Shown piece after piece: positions 35,201 through 42,622 of a DNA stretch of 64,000 nt (position 1 is the first letter of the stretch; each line of letters starts with the position of its first letter). The DNA is from Verrucomicrobiaceae bacterium (lineage in GTDB: Bacteria; Verrucomicrobiota; Verrucomicrobiia; Verrucomicrobiales; Verrucomicrobiaceae), in contig JAIBCL010000003.1 of NCBI GenBank assembly GCA_019694165.1, forward strand, positions 124,001 through 188,000. The letters run 5' to 3'. The notes under the pieces are model-generated. The model was not told where the DNA came from and did not search any database. It saw only the letters and a program-made list of their open reading frames with translations. Both the position numbers and the translations under genes were made by a program.

Positions 35201-35885
35201 GGTGCAGTGGAGCCTGGTCGAGGATCAATACGGCTGGTTTTACATCGAGAACCCTGCCGCCGCCGCGAGCACGCGTCGTCTGCGCGATCTCGCCGGCAGC
35301 TTCAGCATGGTCAGCAACACCAGCACCGGCGACAACGTGAAGTGGCGCTTCATCGTGCCCTATGCGCCGGTGGAAACCAATGCGCCCGATACTCTCACCG
35401 GCCTCGCGCCCACCGCTGGCGACACGCAGGTCACGCTCAACTGGACTGCGAGCACCAACACCGACTTCTCCTTCTACAAAGTCTATCGCAGCACCACGCC
35501 CGGCGGTCCTTTCACGCTCGTCTCCGGCAATCTCACGACGACCAGCTTCACCAACACCGCGCTGACGAACGGCACAGTGTATTACTACACCATCACCGCC
35601 ACCGACCTCACCGGCTACGAATCCATCCAATCCACCGCCGCCACCGCCACGCCGGTCATCGCCACGTTGCCTCCAACTTCATCGTTCACCGTTGCGACTC
35701 CCACACCGTCGAACTTCACAATCACCTGGCCCTCAACGCATCTCGGCTGGATTCTTGAATCGCAAACCGGCAGCCTCTCCGCCAACGGCTGGACCGCTGT
35801 GCCTAATAGCACGATCACCACGAGCTACGCCGCGCCCATCACGCCAAGCACACCAGCGACGTTCTTCCGGCTGCGAAAGCCTTGA
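32277..35885 (+). CDS. Large secreted multidomain glycoside hydrolase (GH128-like catalytic core with lectin modules)
   Basis: A 1202-residue protein with a signal peptide ending at residue 21 (HANA). In order it has an N-terminal beta domain (25-200), two discoidin/F5-8C-type domains (about 203-325 and 345-480), a ricin-B-like trefoil (about 495-645, NRSTGKCLAGATL, QNWRLVPVDG), and an Asl1/GH128-type barrel (about 650-905). The barrel has candidate acids Glu718 in GFNEPDG and Glu811 in LTEFST. A second trefoil-like region (about 950-1045) and a fibronectin type III domain (about 1050-1130) follow, then a C-terminal beta tail. GH128 enzymes cleave beta-1,3-glucans. Binding modules suggest attachment to an insoluble polysaccharide. 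The family assignment of the catalytic core is from motif pattern and fold order only. Confidence 0.82.
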   Translation: MIRANLIAVALLATTTGHANAATFVKADVTTLLGPSFFVDDAATGGTDATVNQPSSGSYVRSFSGLLTANQGSTTVTITGLGFATSTSVTNNDATSLTVTITYLGADGAAGGGDDVVIGSATGAYVYASSGEYGCVFDTPLTATLNITAVKFLVAIAPSNASSNGSVLFKVATIPFDGITGPKLSVAGTTSASLPIRARRLNVAKYQAVTASSENGNYIADYATDGIVGNENSWRTVTSTDPHTGEISLPVTISVRSAHLYLGVDDGLTPGNFKVQYFTGGSWVDAPGSFITGNTATEVNVIFTSAVTASRFRFYSDVDGSPRVKEMALFRTNPAPGTGTELGYPIGTDVELSVAKKRPAVASAVNGTNYAKLAVDGYVSTSSKWQTTTVGTNTLDIDLRVSTKIGSAHLYSGDGSIAPLSDFTLQYWNGTAWADISGGVITGNTSAARVIPFTTAPTTSQVRLTFNNPGTSAVRELCIFPANGGAGYALGQDVIGSAPPTQKFEDYNDGFYQVINRAAGLAMSVNGAAPTLDPGALDAELSQYQLLLNVGTNTYRLRNRSTGKCLAGATLTTTAGAALVDQNYTSMPHQNWRLVPVDGTDFYLVNDWSGLVVDTASAATTAGTGLVQQVMNGSTTQHWRFAFQTHYPKKGLAGALNKWSEFKGSWGYNWGRTTTTSLPTSVIFHPMQWGNFNWNTLEQLVPGWKREDKPLHVLGFNEPDGASQANITVADAITLWPRLERTDMPLASPVTVNPGNAWMDDFMTQAQSLGYRTDVIATHKYPGPNSGDPSALISELQGQYNAWGRPVWLTEFSTVDWAGTSTWTEEDNYNWLAEFMWRAESLTWLRHYSLFLFSGAEETNPWDPTGPRSNAYKADGTTPTAFGELYFAWDGDATVRGDKAYFLHNKAERKRLQNAVSSTGPSEQWIREGTNLTQWVLRPSPTAGQYYITSLRDGRRLRYTGSALNFAPAHTTGTAVQWSLVEDQYGWFYIENPAAAASTRRLRDLAGSFSMVSNTSTGDNVKWRFIVPYAPVETNAPDTLTGLAPTAGDTQVTLNWTASTNTDFSFYKVYRSTTPGGPFTLVSGNLTTTSFTNTALTNGTVYYYTITATDLTGYESIQSTAATATPVIATLPPTSSFTVATPTPSNFTITWPSTHLGWILESQTGSLSANGWTAVPNSTITTSYAAPITPSTPATFFRLRKP

Positions 35886-35942
35886 GCGTGGTCAGACGAT
35901 ATGAGTTGGGTGCTTGCTCACGAAAGCAAACATGCCCCGCCT

Positions 35943-37190
35943 TCATGGCGCGATGACTTTGAAGGGAAAGTTCGCCGTCGCAGCGCGCTGGCGACTATCG
36001 GTCACACGTAGATGCACGCGATACTCGCCGGGCTTCTTCGGTGCGCGAAAGGTCGCGTGGTCTCCTTCGGATTTCATTACGCACTCTGCCATCGGTGCCG
36101 TGATGCGCTCTTTACCGTGGGCATCTCGGCCAGCTTTTTCAGCAGTGACTGTCCAGTGCCACGACAGCGCATCGCCATCGAGATCGCTCGCTCTGGCTTC
36201 GGCAGTGAACTCGCTTCCGGCTGCGATTTCCTTCTTCGCCGCATCGCTCGTGAGGGTCGCGATGTCCGGCGCTCGTTCGGGCGGAGGCGTGCCTTTCCAA
36301 AGCTCGTGCATCAAGTCGCGCACGGCAGTGGATTCGCCGTGATCAGTGAAGATGCCGAACCACGTCAAGGTCGCCTCCTGCTTTTGGCCCCAGAGAAACA
36401 CATAGCCCCCCCAACAATCGGTGCCGGGCTGAATCGCGGCTTCGTAGCCTTTGCGGATTGTCTTGGCCTTCTCGCCGCTCGTCTGCTCGATCGGCGCTCC
36501 CCATGGCGCACGAGGGCTTTCCCAAAATCCACGTGCACCATATTCGGTCACCACCCACGGGCGCTTCCATCCGACCTTCTCCAGATGCTTTCGCAGCGAT
36601 GGCAGAGCGGCATAGGTATTGATGCCGACGAAGTCGAGACTCGGCGTGTGTTCGTTGAGTCCCTTCGCTTTGTCGGGCGACAGCCCCGCCACGGCGGTGA
36701 AGGTCGGATGCGCCGGATCGACTTCCTTCACCATCTTCGCCAGCGCTTCGAGTTGCTTCCAATACACAGCGTTGTTGCCATCGCCCTCCGCTTCATTGCC
36801 GAGGCCCCAGAACAGCATCGCCGGATGATCTCGAAACTCCATCACCTCCTTTTTTACGCGCGCCAACTGCTTCGCGCACTGCTCCGCGTTCGCATAGGAG
36901 AACCAGTTGCACTCCGGCTCCAGCCAGGTGCCCGCGCACACCGTGAGCCCGTGCTTCTGCGCTTCATCAAGGATCTCGCCCAAGCCATTTGTCGTCCACG
37001 TGCGGATGCTGTTCCCACCCGTGGCCACCACTTCGTCCAGATGCTTGTCACCGCCCGCACCTTTCACGAAGTAAGGCTCGCCACCTCGCGTGATGCCTTT
37101 GCCAGGAACGATCTTCACCGGCACCGCCTCGGCCAATGCCTGCGTGGCCATCGCGAGAACGAGGAGACAAAACGTGATGGAGTGTTTCAT
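35943..37190 (-). CDS. Exported clan GH-A glycosidase (GH2/GH5-like TIM barrel)
   Basis: A 415-residue protein. The start at 37190 (MKHSITFCLLVLAMATQALA) gives a signal peptide; a longer frame upstream translates a repeat-like leader and was not used. Clan GH-A acids are visible: acid/base Glu133 in GLGNEAEG and nucleophile Glu216 in VVTEYGARG, 83 residues apart as expected. The barrel runs from about 25 to 315 and a PKD/cadherin-like beta domain fills 320-415 (DLDGDALSWHWTV). It hydrolyses a beta-linked glycan in the periplasm or outside; the linkage is unknown. It converges with the GH128-like gene, 57 bases apart, without a clear terminator between them. Confidence 0.87.
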   Translation of the reverse strand: MKHSITFCLLVLAMATQALAEAVPVKIVPGKGITRGGEPYFVKGAGGDKHLDEVVATGGNSIRTWTTNGLGEILDEAQKHGLTVCAGTWLEPECNWFSYANAEQCAKQLARVKKEVMEFRDHPAMLFWGLGNEAEGDGNNAVYWKQLEALAKMVKEVDPAHPTFTAVAGLSPDKAKGLNEHTPSLDFVGINTYAALPSLRKHLEKVGWKRPWVVTEYGARGFWESPRAPWGAPIEQTSGEKAKTIRKGYEAAIQPGTDCWGGYVFLWGQKQEATLTWFGIFTDHGESTAVRDLMHELWKGTPPPERAPDIATLTSDAAKKEIAAGSEFTAEARASDLDGDALSWHWTVTAEKAGRDAHGKERITAPMAECVMKSEGDHATFRAPKKPGEYRVHLRVTDSRQRAATANFPFKVIAP

Positions 37191-37298
37191 GCGCGGCATT
37201 ACTCGCCACATCGGGAGCACGCGCAAAAGGATTCCGTGAAGCGCATCGGCTCCTTTGGATGAAAGGGAAACTGTGCAACTTTTGCCCGCCAAAACACC

Positions 37299-37313
37299 AA
37301 GACTCCACAAGAC
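37299..37313. repeat. 15-base element shared with the GH128-like leader
   Basis: The sequence AAGACTCCACAAGAC at 37299-37313 is identical to 32219-32233. Both lie in the spacer upstream of exported glycosidase genes, but in opposite orientation relative to those genes. It may be a dispersed mini-repeat or a binding site; a flanking GTCTTGATGG at 37323-37332 could pair with CACCAAGAC nearby. Confidence 0.4.
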
Positions 37314-37374
37314 CACCGAAGTGTCTTGATGGCATGTTATTGACCCGTCACATCTTCTCTATTTGAACTCGACC

Positions 37375-38970
37375 ATGACACCCGTCTCCATTTTCAACGA
37401 CGTCATCGGTCCCGTGATGCGCGGCCCGTCCAGTTCACACTGCGCCGCCGCGCTGCGCATTGGACGACTGGCGCGTGATTTGATGGACGGCGAGATTGGC
37501 GAAGTGCTCGTCGAGTTTGACCGCTCGGGCTCGCTGCCAACGACGCACGAGAGTCAGGGCAGCGACATGGGATTGTTTGGCGGGTTGCTCGGTTGGGATG
37601 CCGATGATGAGCGGCTGCCCAACTCCGCGCAGGCTCTCTCCGATGCTGGCATCAAGCTCCGCATCGAAACCGTCGATGTCGGCGATCCGCACCCGAACAC
37701 GTATCGGCTCACGCTGAAGAACACGCGTGAATCGCACACGCTCATCGCCATCTCGAATGGTGGCGGCATGATCGAGGTCATCGAGATCGACGGCGTGCAG
37801 ATGCACATGGACGGCGGGTATCATGAGACGCTGATTTGGGTCCCAAGCCCGGAAAGACAAAAAGATGAGAGACAAAAAAAGGACTCCGAATCTTTTTGTC
37901 TGTCATCTTTTTGTCTTCCTGACTCTAAAACCATCATTCACGACTTGGGCAACCAACAGCTCCTCCAGGTTAAAGCGGCTCAATTTGCCGCCACTGCCGA
38001 TTTAAAACCCATTTCGATCAAAAAGCTCTCTCCCGTCCTCCCCGTCCCTTCCCGCGAAGACATTCGAGTGCCCTTCACGAGCTGCGCAGCCATGCTCGCC
38101 CACGACGGAACCAAAAACACGCCGCTGTGGCAACTCGCCATCGACTACGAGCGTGCTCGCGGCAACTTCATGGAGCGTGAAGTCATCGACAAGATGATCG
38201 AGATCGTCCGCATCCTGCGCAAATCCATCGCCAGCGGCATCGCGGGCACGAGTTACGAGGATCGTGTGCTGCATCATCAGAGCGGACGTTTTGCCGAGAT
38301 GATGAATGCAGGTCGCCTGCTCGATGGCGGCACGCTGAACCGCATCATCCTCTACGTCACCGCTTTGATGGAGGTGAAGAGCAGCATGGGCGTCATCGTC
38401 GCAGCACCAACGGCGGGCGCGTGTGCAGCTTTGCCCGGAGCCGTCATCGCCATGGCCGAGTCGATGCATCAAAGTGAGGAGGATATGGCCAAGGCGATGC
38501 TGGCCGCCGGATTGATCGGCGTGTTCATCGCCACGCGCTGGACTTTTGCGGCGGAAGTCGGTGGCTGCCAGGCCGAAGGCGGAGCCGCGGCGTGCATGGC
38601 TGCTGCCGCGCTTGTCACGCTCGCAGGTGGCACGCGCGATCAGGCCATTGCTGCGTCATCGATGGCCTTCCAGTCCATGCTCGGTCTCATCTGCGATCCC
38701 ATCGCGAACCGCGTCGAAGCGCCGTGCCTCGGCAAGAACGTCATGGCCGCCAGCAACGCACTTTCCTGCGCGAACATGGCCCTCGCCGGCTACGATCCCC
38801 TCATCCCGCTCGATGAAGTTATCGACGCCGCCAAAGCCGTCGCTCACGCCATGCCCCGTGAGCATCGCTGCACCTCGCTTGGAGGTCTTGCGGTGACGCC
38901 CACGTCTTTGAAGATCGAGGAACGTCTCGCGTCGCTGAAGAAGAACTGCGGCTCCTGCGCTTGTCGTTGA
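37375..38970 (+). CDS. sdaA: L-serine dehydratase, iron-sulfur dependent (single-chain)
   Basis: A 531-residue L-serine ammonia-lyase starting at ATG 37375 (MTPVSIFNDVIGPVMRGPSSSH). The N-terminal beta (ACT-like) domain carries the GPSSSH motif and the C-terminal alpha domain carries the [4Fe-4S] ligands in GGCQAEGGAA, LICDPIANRVEAPCLGKN and the C-terminal tail SCACR. It converts L-serine to pyruvate and ammonia in the cytosol. An unusual insert of about 23 residues (near 160-182), rich in Arg, Lys, Asp, Ser, Phe and Cys, is encoded by a long hairpin in the DNA, placed just before the interdomain linker. The gene is divergent from the GH-A glycosidase and stands alone. Confidence 0.94.
   Translation: MTPVSIFNDVIGPVMRGPSSSHCAAALRIGRLARDLMDGEIGEVLVEFDRSGSLPTTHESQGSDMGLFGGLLGWDADDERLPNSAQALSDAGIKLRIETVDVGDPHPNTYRLTLKNTRESHTLIAISNGGGMIEVIEIDGVQMHMDGGYHETLIWVPSPERQKDERQKKDSESFCLSSFCLPDSKTIIHDLGNQQLLQVKAAQFAATADLKPISIKKLSPVLPVPSREDIRVPFTSCAAMLAHDGTKNTPLWQLAIDYERARGNFMEREVIDKMIEIVRILRKSIASGIAGTSYEDRVLHHQSGRFAEMMNAGRLLDGGTLNRIILYVTALMEVKSSMGVIVAAPTAGACAALPGAVIAMAESMHQSEEDMAKAMLAAGLIGVFIATRWTFAAEVGGCQAEGGAAACMAAAALVTLAGGTRDQAIAASSMAFQSMLGLICDPIANRVEAPCLGKNVMAASNALSCANMALAGYDPLIPLDEVIDAAKAVAHAMPREHRCTSLGGLAVTPTSLKIEERLASLKKNCGSCACR
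37851..37919 (+). repeat. Long hairpin mini-repeat inside the serine dehydratase gene
   Basis: Arms 37851-37880 and 37891-37919 are reverse complements with one indel and about two mismatches, separated by a ten-base loop. Each arm is itself two copies of a GACAAAAAGAT-type unit. It is AT-richer than the surrounding gene, keeps the frame, and adds about 23 residues. It resembles dispersed intergenic palindromes. Confidence 0.8.
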
Positions 38971-39056
38971 TCAAGCAACTTTGCGAGTGATTCGCTCGGA
39001 TGCAGCCCCGTTGAACGCATGATCACTCATTCCCCTGCTCTCAATGACTTAGTTCT

Positions 39057-40481
39057 CTATTTGGCCTGGGCTTTGCCTTTCACCTTCGCCTTGGTCGCGG
39101 CAGGCTTTGGATTGTCGAAGACGGGGGCGATGTTCAGCTTGTCCCAAGCCGCGACGGCGGCAGTCATCTTGGCGAGGATGCCAGGGTTCTCGGCGGCCAG
39201 ATTCCTCGTCTCGCCAATATCGGCGGCAAGGTTGTACAGTTCGGGCTGTTCCTTGCCGAGCCGCACAAACTTCCAGTCGCCCATCCGTGCGGCGTAGTTT
39301 CCACCGGGGCCGTTCGCGCGCCAGAAGATCGTCTCATGTGGAACTCCGGTGTTTTCGCCGGTCAGGTAAGGAATCAAGTTCACGCCGTCGAACTGAGGCA
39401 ACGCTGTTGAAACCCCGCCGCCAAGTGACCCGGCGTGACCAGCTGCTGCCGGATTTCCAGGAGCGATGCCCGCTGCGGCGAGTGCCGTTGGCAGGAAGTC
39501 GAGAGAGATCACCGGCTTTTCAAACACCCCGGGCTTGAGTTTCGCAGGCCAGCTCACGAGGAACGGCACGCGGATGCCGCCGTCATGGACCTGGCCCTTG
39601 TAACCACGGAGCGGTGCGTTGCTCGTAAAGCACGGCTTTCCGGTGCGGGCTTCCAAATTCGGTCCGCCATTGTCGCTGATGAAAAACACGAGGGTGTTCT
39701 CCCTCTGCCTCGTAGCATCCAGCCGGGCGAGCACCACGCCGACGGCGGTGTCCAATGCGCTGACCATCGCAGCATAGGTGCGACGTCCTTCGTCGGCAAT
39801 GTGGGCAAACTTCTCCAGCAGCTCCGGAGGTGCGCTCAACGGCGTATGCGGGGCGTTGAAGGCCAGATACAGAAGCCACTTCGCGCTCTGATGGCGCTCG
39901 ATGAAGCCGGCGGCCTCGCGTCCGAGGATGTTTGTGAGATAGTCGTCAAAGGGCCGCTCCTGACCGTTGAACTCGAGCGGAAGATTGTACTCCTCGCTGG
40001 CTTTGGATCCCGGCATGTACTGATGACCGCCCCCACGAAAACCAAAGTAGTCGTCAAAGCCGCGCTGATTCGGATGGAATTGCGGGTGCGCGCCCAGGTG
40101 CCATTTGCCGACGGCACCGGTGACGTAGCCCGCCTTCTTGATGAGCTGTGGCAGGGTGATCTGGCTGAGCGGCAGCCCCGCCTTGGTATCGCCGGGCAGC
40201 CACGCGGGATTGTTCTCGTGGCCGAAGTGCTGCTGGTAGCGCCCCGTCATCAAGCCCGCGCGGGTGGGGCTGCAAAACGGATGTGACACGTAGCCGTTCG
40301 TGCAGCGGACGCCTTGCTTGGCAAGCGCGTCGAGATTCGGCGTCGGGATGTCCCGCGCACCTTGGAAGCCCAAGTCGGCGTAACCGAGATCGTCAGCCAC
40401 AATGACGAGCACGTTGGGTTTGTCAGCAGCGAGAGAAGCGGTGCTGATCAAGGTACAGACGAGGGCGGTCAGTCGGTTCAT
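39057..40481 (-). CDS. Exported sulfatase (formylglycine type)
   Basis: A 474-residue arylsulfatase-family enzyme starting at 40481 (MNRLTALVCTLISTASLAA, signal peptide). The metal site is VADDLGYADLGFQG, and the maturation motif C-S-P-T-R contains Cys70. GKWHLGAHP, FISDNGGPN and IRVPFLVSWPAKL are also present. The final 15 residues form a Lys/Ala-rich tail (KPAATKAKVKGKAQ), which may anchor the protein to the envelope. It removes sulfate from an unidentified glycan. It converges with sdaA and is followed upstream by more than 700 bases without a recognised gene. Confidence 0.93.
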   Translation of the reverse strand: MNRLTALVCTLISTASLAADKPNVLVIVADDLGYADLGFQGARDIPTPNLDALAKQGVRCTNGYVSHPFCSPTRAGLMTGRYQQHFGHENNPAWLPGDTKAGLPLSQITLPQLIKKAGYVTGAVGKWHLGAHPQFHPNQRGFDDYFGFRGGGHQYMPGSKASEEYNLPLEFNGQERPFDDYLTNILGREAAGFIERHQSAKWLLYLAFNAPHTPLSAPPELLEKFAHIADEGRRTYAAMVSALDTAVGVVLARLDATRQRENTLVFFISDNGGPNLEARTGKPCFTSNAPLRGYKGQVHDGGIRVPFLVSWPAKLKPGVFEKPVISLDFLPTALAAAGIAPGNPAAAGHAGSLGGGVSTALPQFDGVNLIPYLTGENTGVPHETIFWRANGPGGNYAARMGDWKFVRLGKEQPELYNLAADIGETRNLAAENPGILAKMTAAVAAWDKLNIAPVFDNPKPAATKAKVKGKAQAK

Positions 40482-41150
40482 GGCGCGGCGGGAACGGCAT
40501 GTGCATGCGGTGTCTTTCGAACCGGATGCCGGTGCGGCTTGATGCAGTGTCATGTCACTTGGGACAACATCCCGTTGTGGAGTTGAAACGACGGGCCGAA
40601 GAGCAGGCGCGATGTACCCGGATGCCACCGCATCCGGAGGCATCATCGCATGATTCTCCTACACGCAAGCCCCTGCGTGAAATCAATCACACCGGCACCT
40701 CGCGCGTGCATGTGGAATCCGAGCAGCGCATCGTGCATCCCGTCCAGCGCTCGATCATTCTGCCAGGCATTGATCCCCGCGTTTTCCGTCACGGCGGACT
40801 CAGCTACTACCCTTCCTCGAAAGCCGTGTTGCGATCTCGGAAAATGCACTGGTCTTGTATCTGTCGAGCCACGAGCCGAAGCAGCTCGTGGTGATTTGAT
40901 GCATCGACATGTTCAGCGCTTAGTTTCCACGCATGAACTACGGCGAGCCGCTCCACATGTAGGAGCCGACCACTTCCGCCTCCCCTCCGCCTCACGGTCA
41001 CATGCCGCGCCATGCCGTGCCATGAGACTGCCGAGCTTGGCATAGCCAGCCGACAAGCGTCACGGCTGGGTACCGGCGTCAGCGCCCTATCTTTTTGGAC
41101 GGTCGGCCAAATGCGCTGCGGCCTGTGGCGGGAACACAACTGCGATCGCC
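40482..41150. other. Long intergenic region, no gene supported
   Basis: About 670 bases between the minus-strand sulfatase start and the terminator of the outer-membrane protein gene. Open frames occur on both strands, but none has a family resemblance or consistent codon pattern. Visible elements are a CCGGATGC...GCATCCGG inverted repeat near 40618-40638, a tandem CATGCCGYGC decamer near 41001-41020 and a GGCGTCAGCGCC hairpin with a T-rich tail near 41076-41096. A decayed gene cannot be excluded. Confidence 0.45.
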
Positions 41151-41188
41151 AAAAACAATGCGGGGGAGCAGATTGACTGCCCCCCCGC
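41151..41188 (-). terminator. Rho-independent terminator of the outer-membrane protein gene
   Basis: On the minus strand a 12-base stem (GCGGGGGGGCAG paired with CTGCTCCCCCGC, one mismatch) with a five-base loop is followed by ATTGTTTTT. It lies 34 bases after the stop codon of the minus-strand gene ending at 41222, in the correct orientation. Confidence 0.8.
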
Positions 41189-41221
41189 GGGTTTGGTTGA
41201 AGATTGAGTGGACGATCCGTC

Positions 41222-41749
41222 TTACTTGAGCGGGATCTTCACACCGAGGCGGACGATGGTGTAGTCACCTTCGTTGGCCCAGTGATAGGCACCATCGGCG
41301 AAGATGCCGGTGCAGCCTGTGAGGCGAAGATCGACACCGCCACCGACGTGGAAGTTGCCTTCACTGGTGGAGTTCACGCTGTAGCCGCCGCCGGCGAGTA
41401 CGTAGGGCGCGAGGCAAAGGCTCTTGATCGGAGCGCGCAGCACGAGGCTGGCGTCGAAAGCGTGGTGCTCACTGTGCGTGGCATACACGCCGTAGCTGCC
41501 CTGAAGGCCAATGTTCTCCGTGAAGAAGTATTCACCGAGGATGCCGCCGCCGAGGGCGTCATCTCCACCGCGATTGCCGTCCGGCAGGATGGCACCACCG
41601 AAAATGCCCCATGCGGCGCCCGGCGCGAAGCAGTCGCATCCGGCAGGAGGCGGCATCACTGGAGCCTTGGGATTCTTCGTGGCGATAGGACCGGCAAACG
41701 CGCTGGAGGCGAGTGCCGCTGTCATGAGGAGGGTTGTCAGTAGTTTCAT
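41222..41749 (-). CDS. Small outer-membrane beta-barrel-type protein
   Basis: A 175-residue protein starting at 41749 (MKLLTTLLMTAALASSAFAG, signal peptide). The mature part alternates hydrophobic and polar residues in short strands with Gly-rich turns (GGGILGEYFFTENIGLQGSYG, APYVLAGGGYSV, FHVGGGVDLRL) and ends in a strand closing with IPLK. This is the pattern of OmpA-like or OmpW-like eight-stranded barrels. It has its own terminator at 41151-41188. The role is probably envelope structure; no ligand can be named. Confidence 0.75.
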   Translation of the reverse strand: MKLLTTLLMTAALASSAFAGPIATKNPKAPVMPPPAGCDCFAPGAAWGIFGGAILPDGNRGGDDALGGGILGEYFFTENIGLQGSYGVYATHSEHHAFDASLVLRAPIKSLCLAPYVLAGGGYSVNSTSEGNFHVGGGVDLRLTGCTGIFADGAYHWANEGDYTIVRLGVKIPLK

Positions 41750-41861
41750 GGTTGATGTAGGAACGAGCATGGAAAGTAGCTTCCACATCCGGCATGGCAA
41801 GCCGGAATTCCATTGTCTCCAGACTATTTTTTGAAGCTGCCTTTCAACCCAGGCAGCCGCA

Positions 41862-42578
41862 TCACTCATTGAGCCTCACACGGATCTCGCCGCTCTTGAT
41901 CTGGAATTCACGGATGCCGGCGAGAAAACGCTTCACCACGGGATCCCTGCCGGTTTTATCCGCAAGAAGGTTCACTCCTTTGAGATCGCCGAGCCATGCA
42001 TTCGGAACGGGCACACCGCCGATGCTTACGTCGCTGACAGCCAGTGACACGCTGCCGTCGGCTTTGGCGCCGGTGGCCAGACCCACCCTGATGCGAAAGG
42101 TCTTGCCGCCAATCACCGGCACATCCTTGTCCACCGGGGCGATAAGCGTGGCAGCCGCGCTGCCGTCACCGAGATCCACCTTTATCTGGTCGCCAAGGCC
42201 CTGCGTGGCAATCCAGGCGTTGATCTCCTTGTCGGTCACCACCAGCGTGCGCTTGTCGTCGGAGGCCGCGTTCTTGTCGCCGTTGGTGCTGATCGTCGCG
42301 GTGCTGCCGCCCGCATTCAGCACGCCGACTTTTTCATCATAGGCCTTTTGCTCGGCCTGGGTAAGGCTCACGGGTTTGAAGGGCGAGGCGTACACGTTCC
42401 GCTTCACCCACCACGCGGTGGCAGCGGCGGTGATGCCGCAGCAGGCGAGGAGGACGAGCAGGACGATGAGCAATTTCTTCCCCCAGGAGCTTCCCGGGCG
42501 GGGAGAGGGAGCGGACGGGCTTGATGCGGACGGAGTGTTCATGGTGTGCGTTTTGGGTTTGGCGTTGCTCTCTGACAT
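41862..42578 (-). CDS. Membrane-anchored protein resembling DUF2140/LmeA-type lipid-binding proteins
   Basis: A 238-residue protein if started at 42578 (MSESNAKPKTHT); an ATG at 42542 shortens it by 12 residues and neither start has an obvious ribosome binding site. A Pro/Ser-rich head is followed by one membrane helix (about 35-57, KLLIVLLVLLACCGITAAATAW). The rest is a periplasmic domain with VVTDKEINAWIATQG, SLAVSDVSIGGVPVP and a final FQIKSGEIRVRLNE. That order resembles the YpmS/DUF2140 class, thought to bind lipids, but the match is by eye. It follows the UbiA-type gene by 44 bases on the same strand. Confidence 0.6.
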   Translation of the reverse strand: MSESNAKPKTHTMNTPSASSPSAPSPRPGSSWGKKLLIVLLVLLACCGITAAATAWWVKRNVYASPFKPVSLTQAEQKAYDEKVGVLNAGGSTATISTNGDKNAASDDKRTLVVTDKEINAWIATQGLGDQIKVDLGDGSAAATLIAPVDKDVPVIGGKTFRIRVGLATGAKADGSVSLAVSDVSIGGVPVPNAWLGDLKGVNLLADKTGRDPVVKRFLAGIREFQIKSGEIRVRLNE

Positions 42579-42622
42579 GAAACGAATGCGCACGTTGCGA
42601 GGAAAGCCTTTTCCACCTCGGC

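Noticed and set aside
37191-37316. Longer N-terminus for the GH-A glycosidase starting at 37316
   Set aside because: The extra 42 residues (MVLWSLGVLAGK...) come from a repeat-like CTTGTGGAGTCTTGG spacer. The ATG at 37190 opens directly into a signal peptide.
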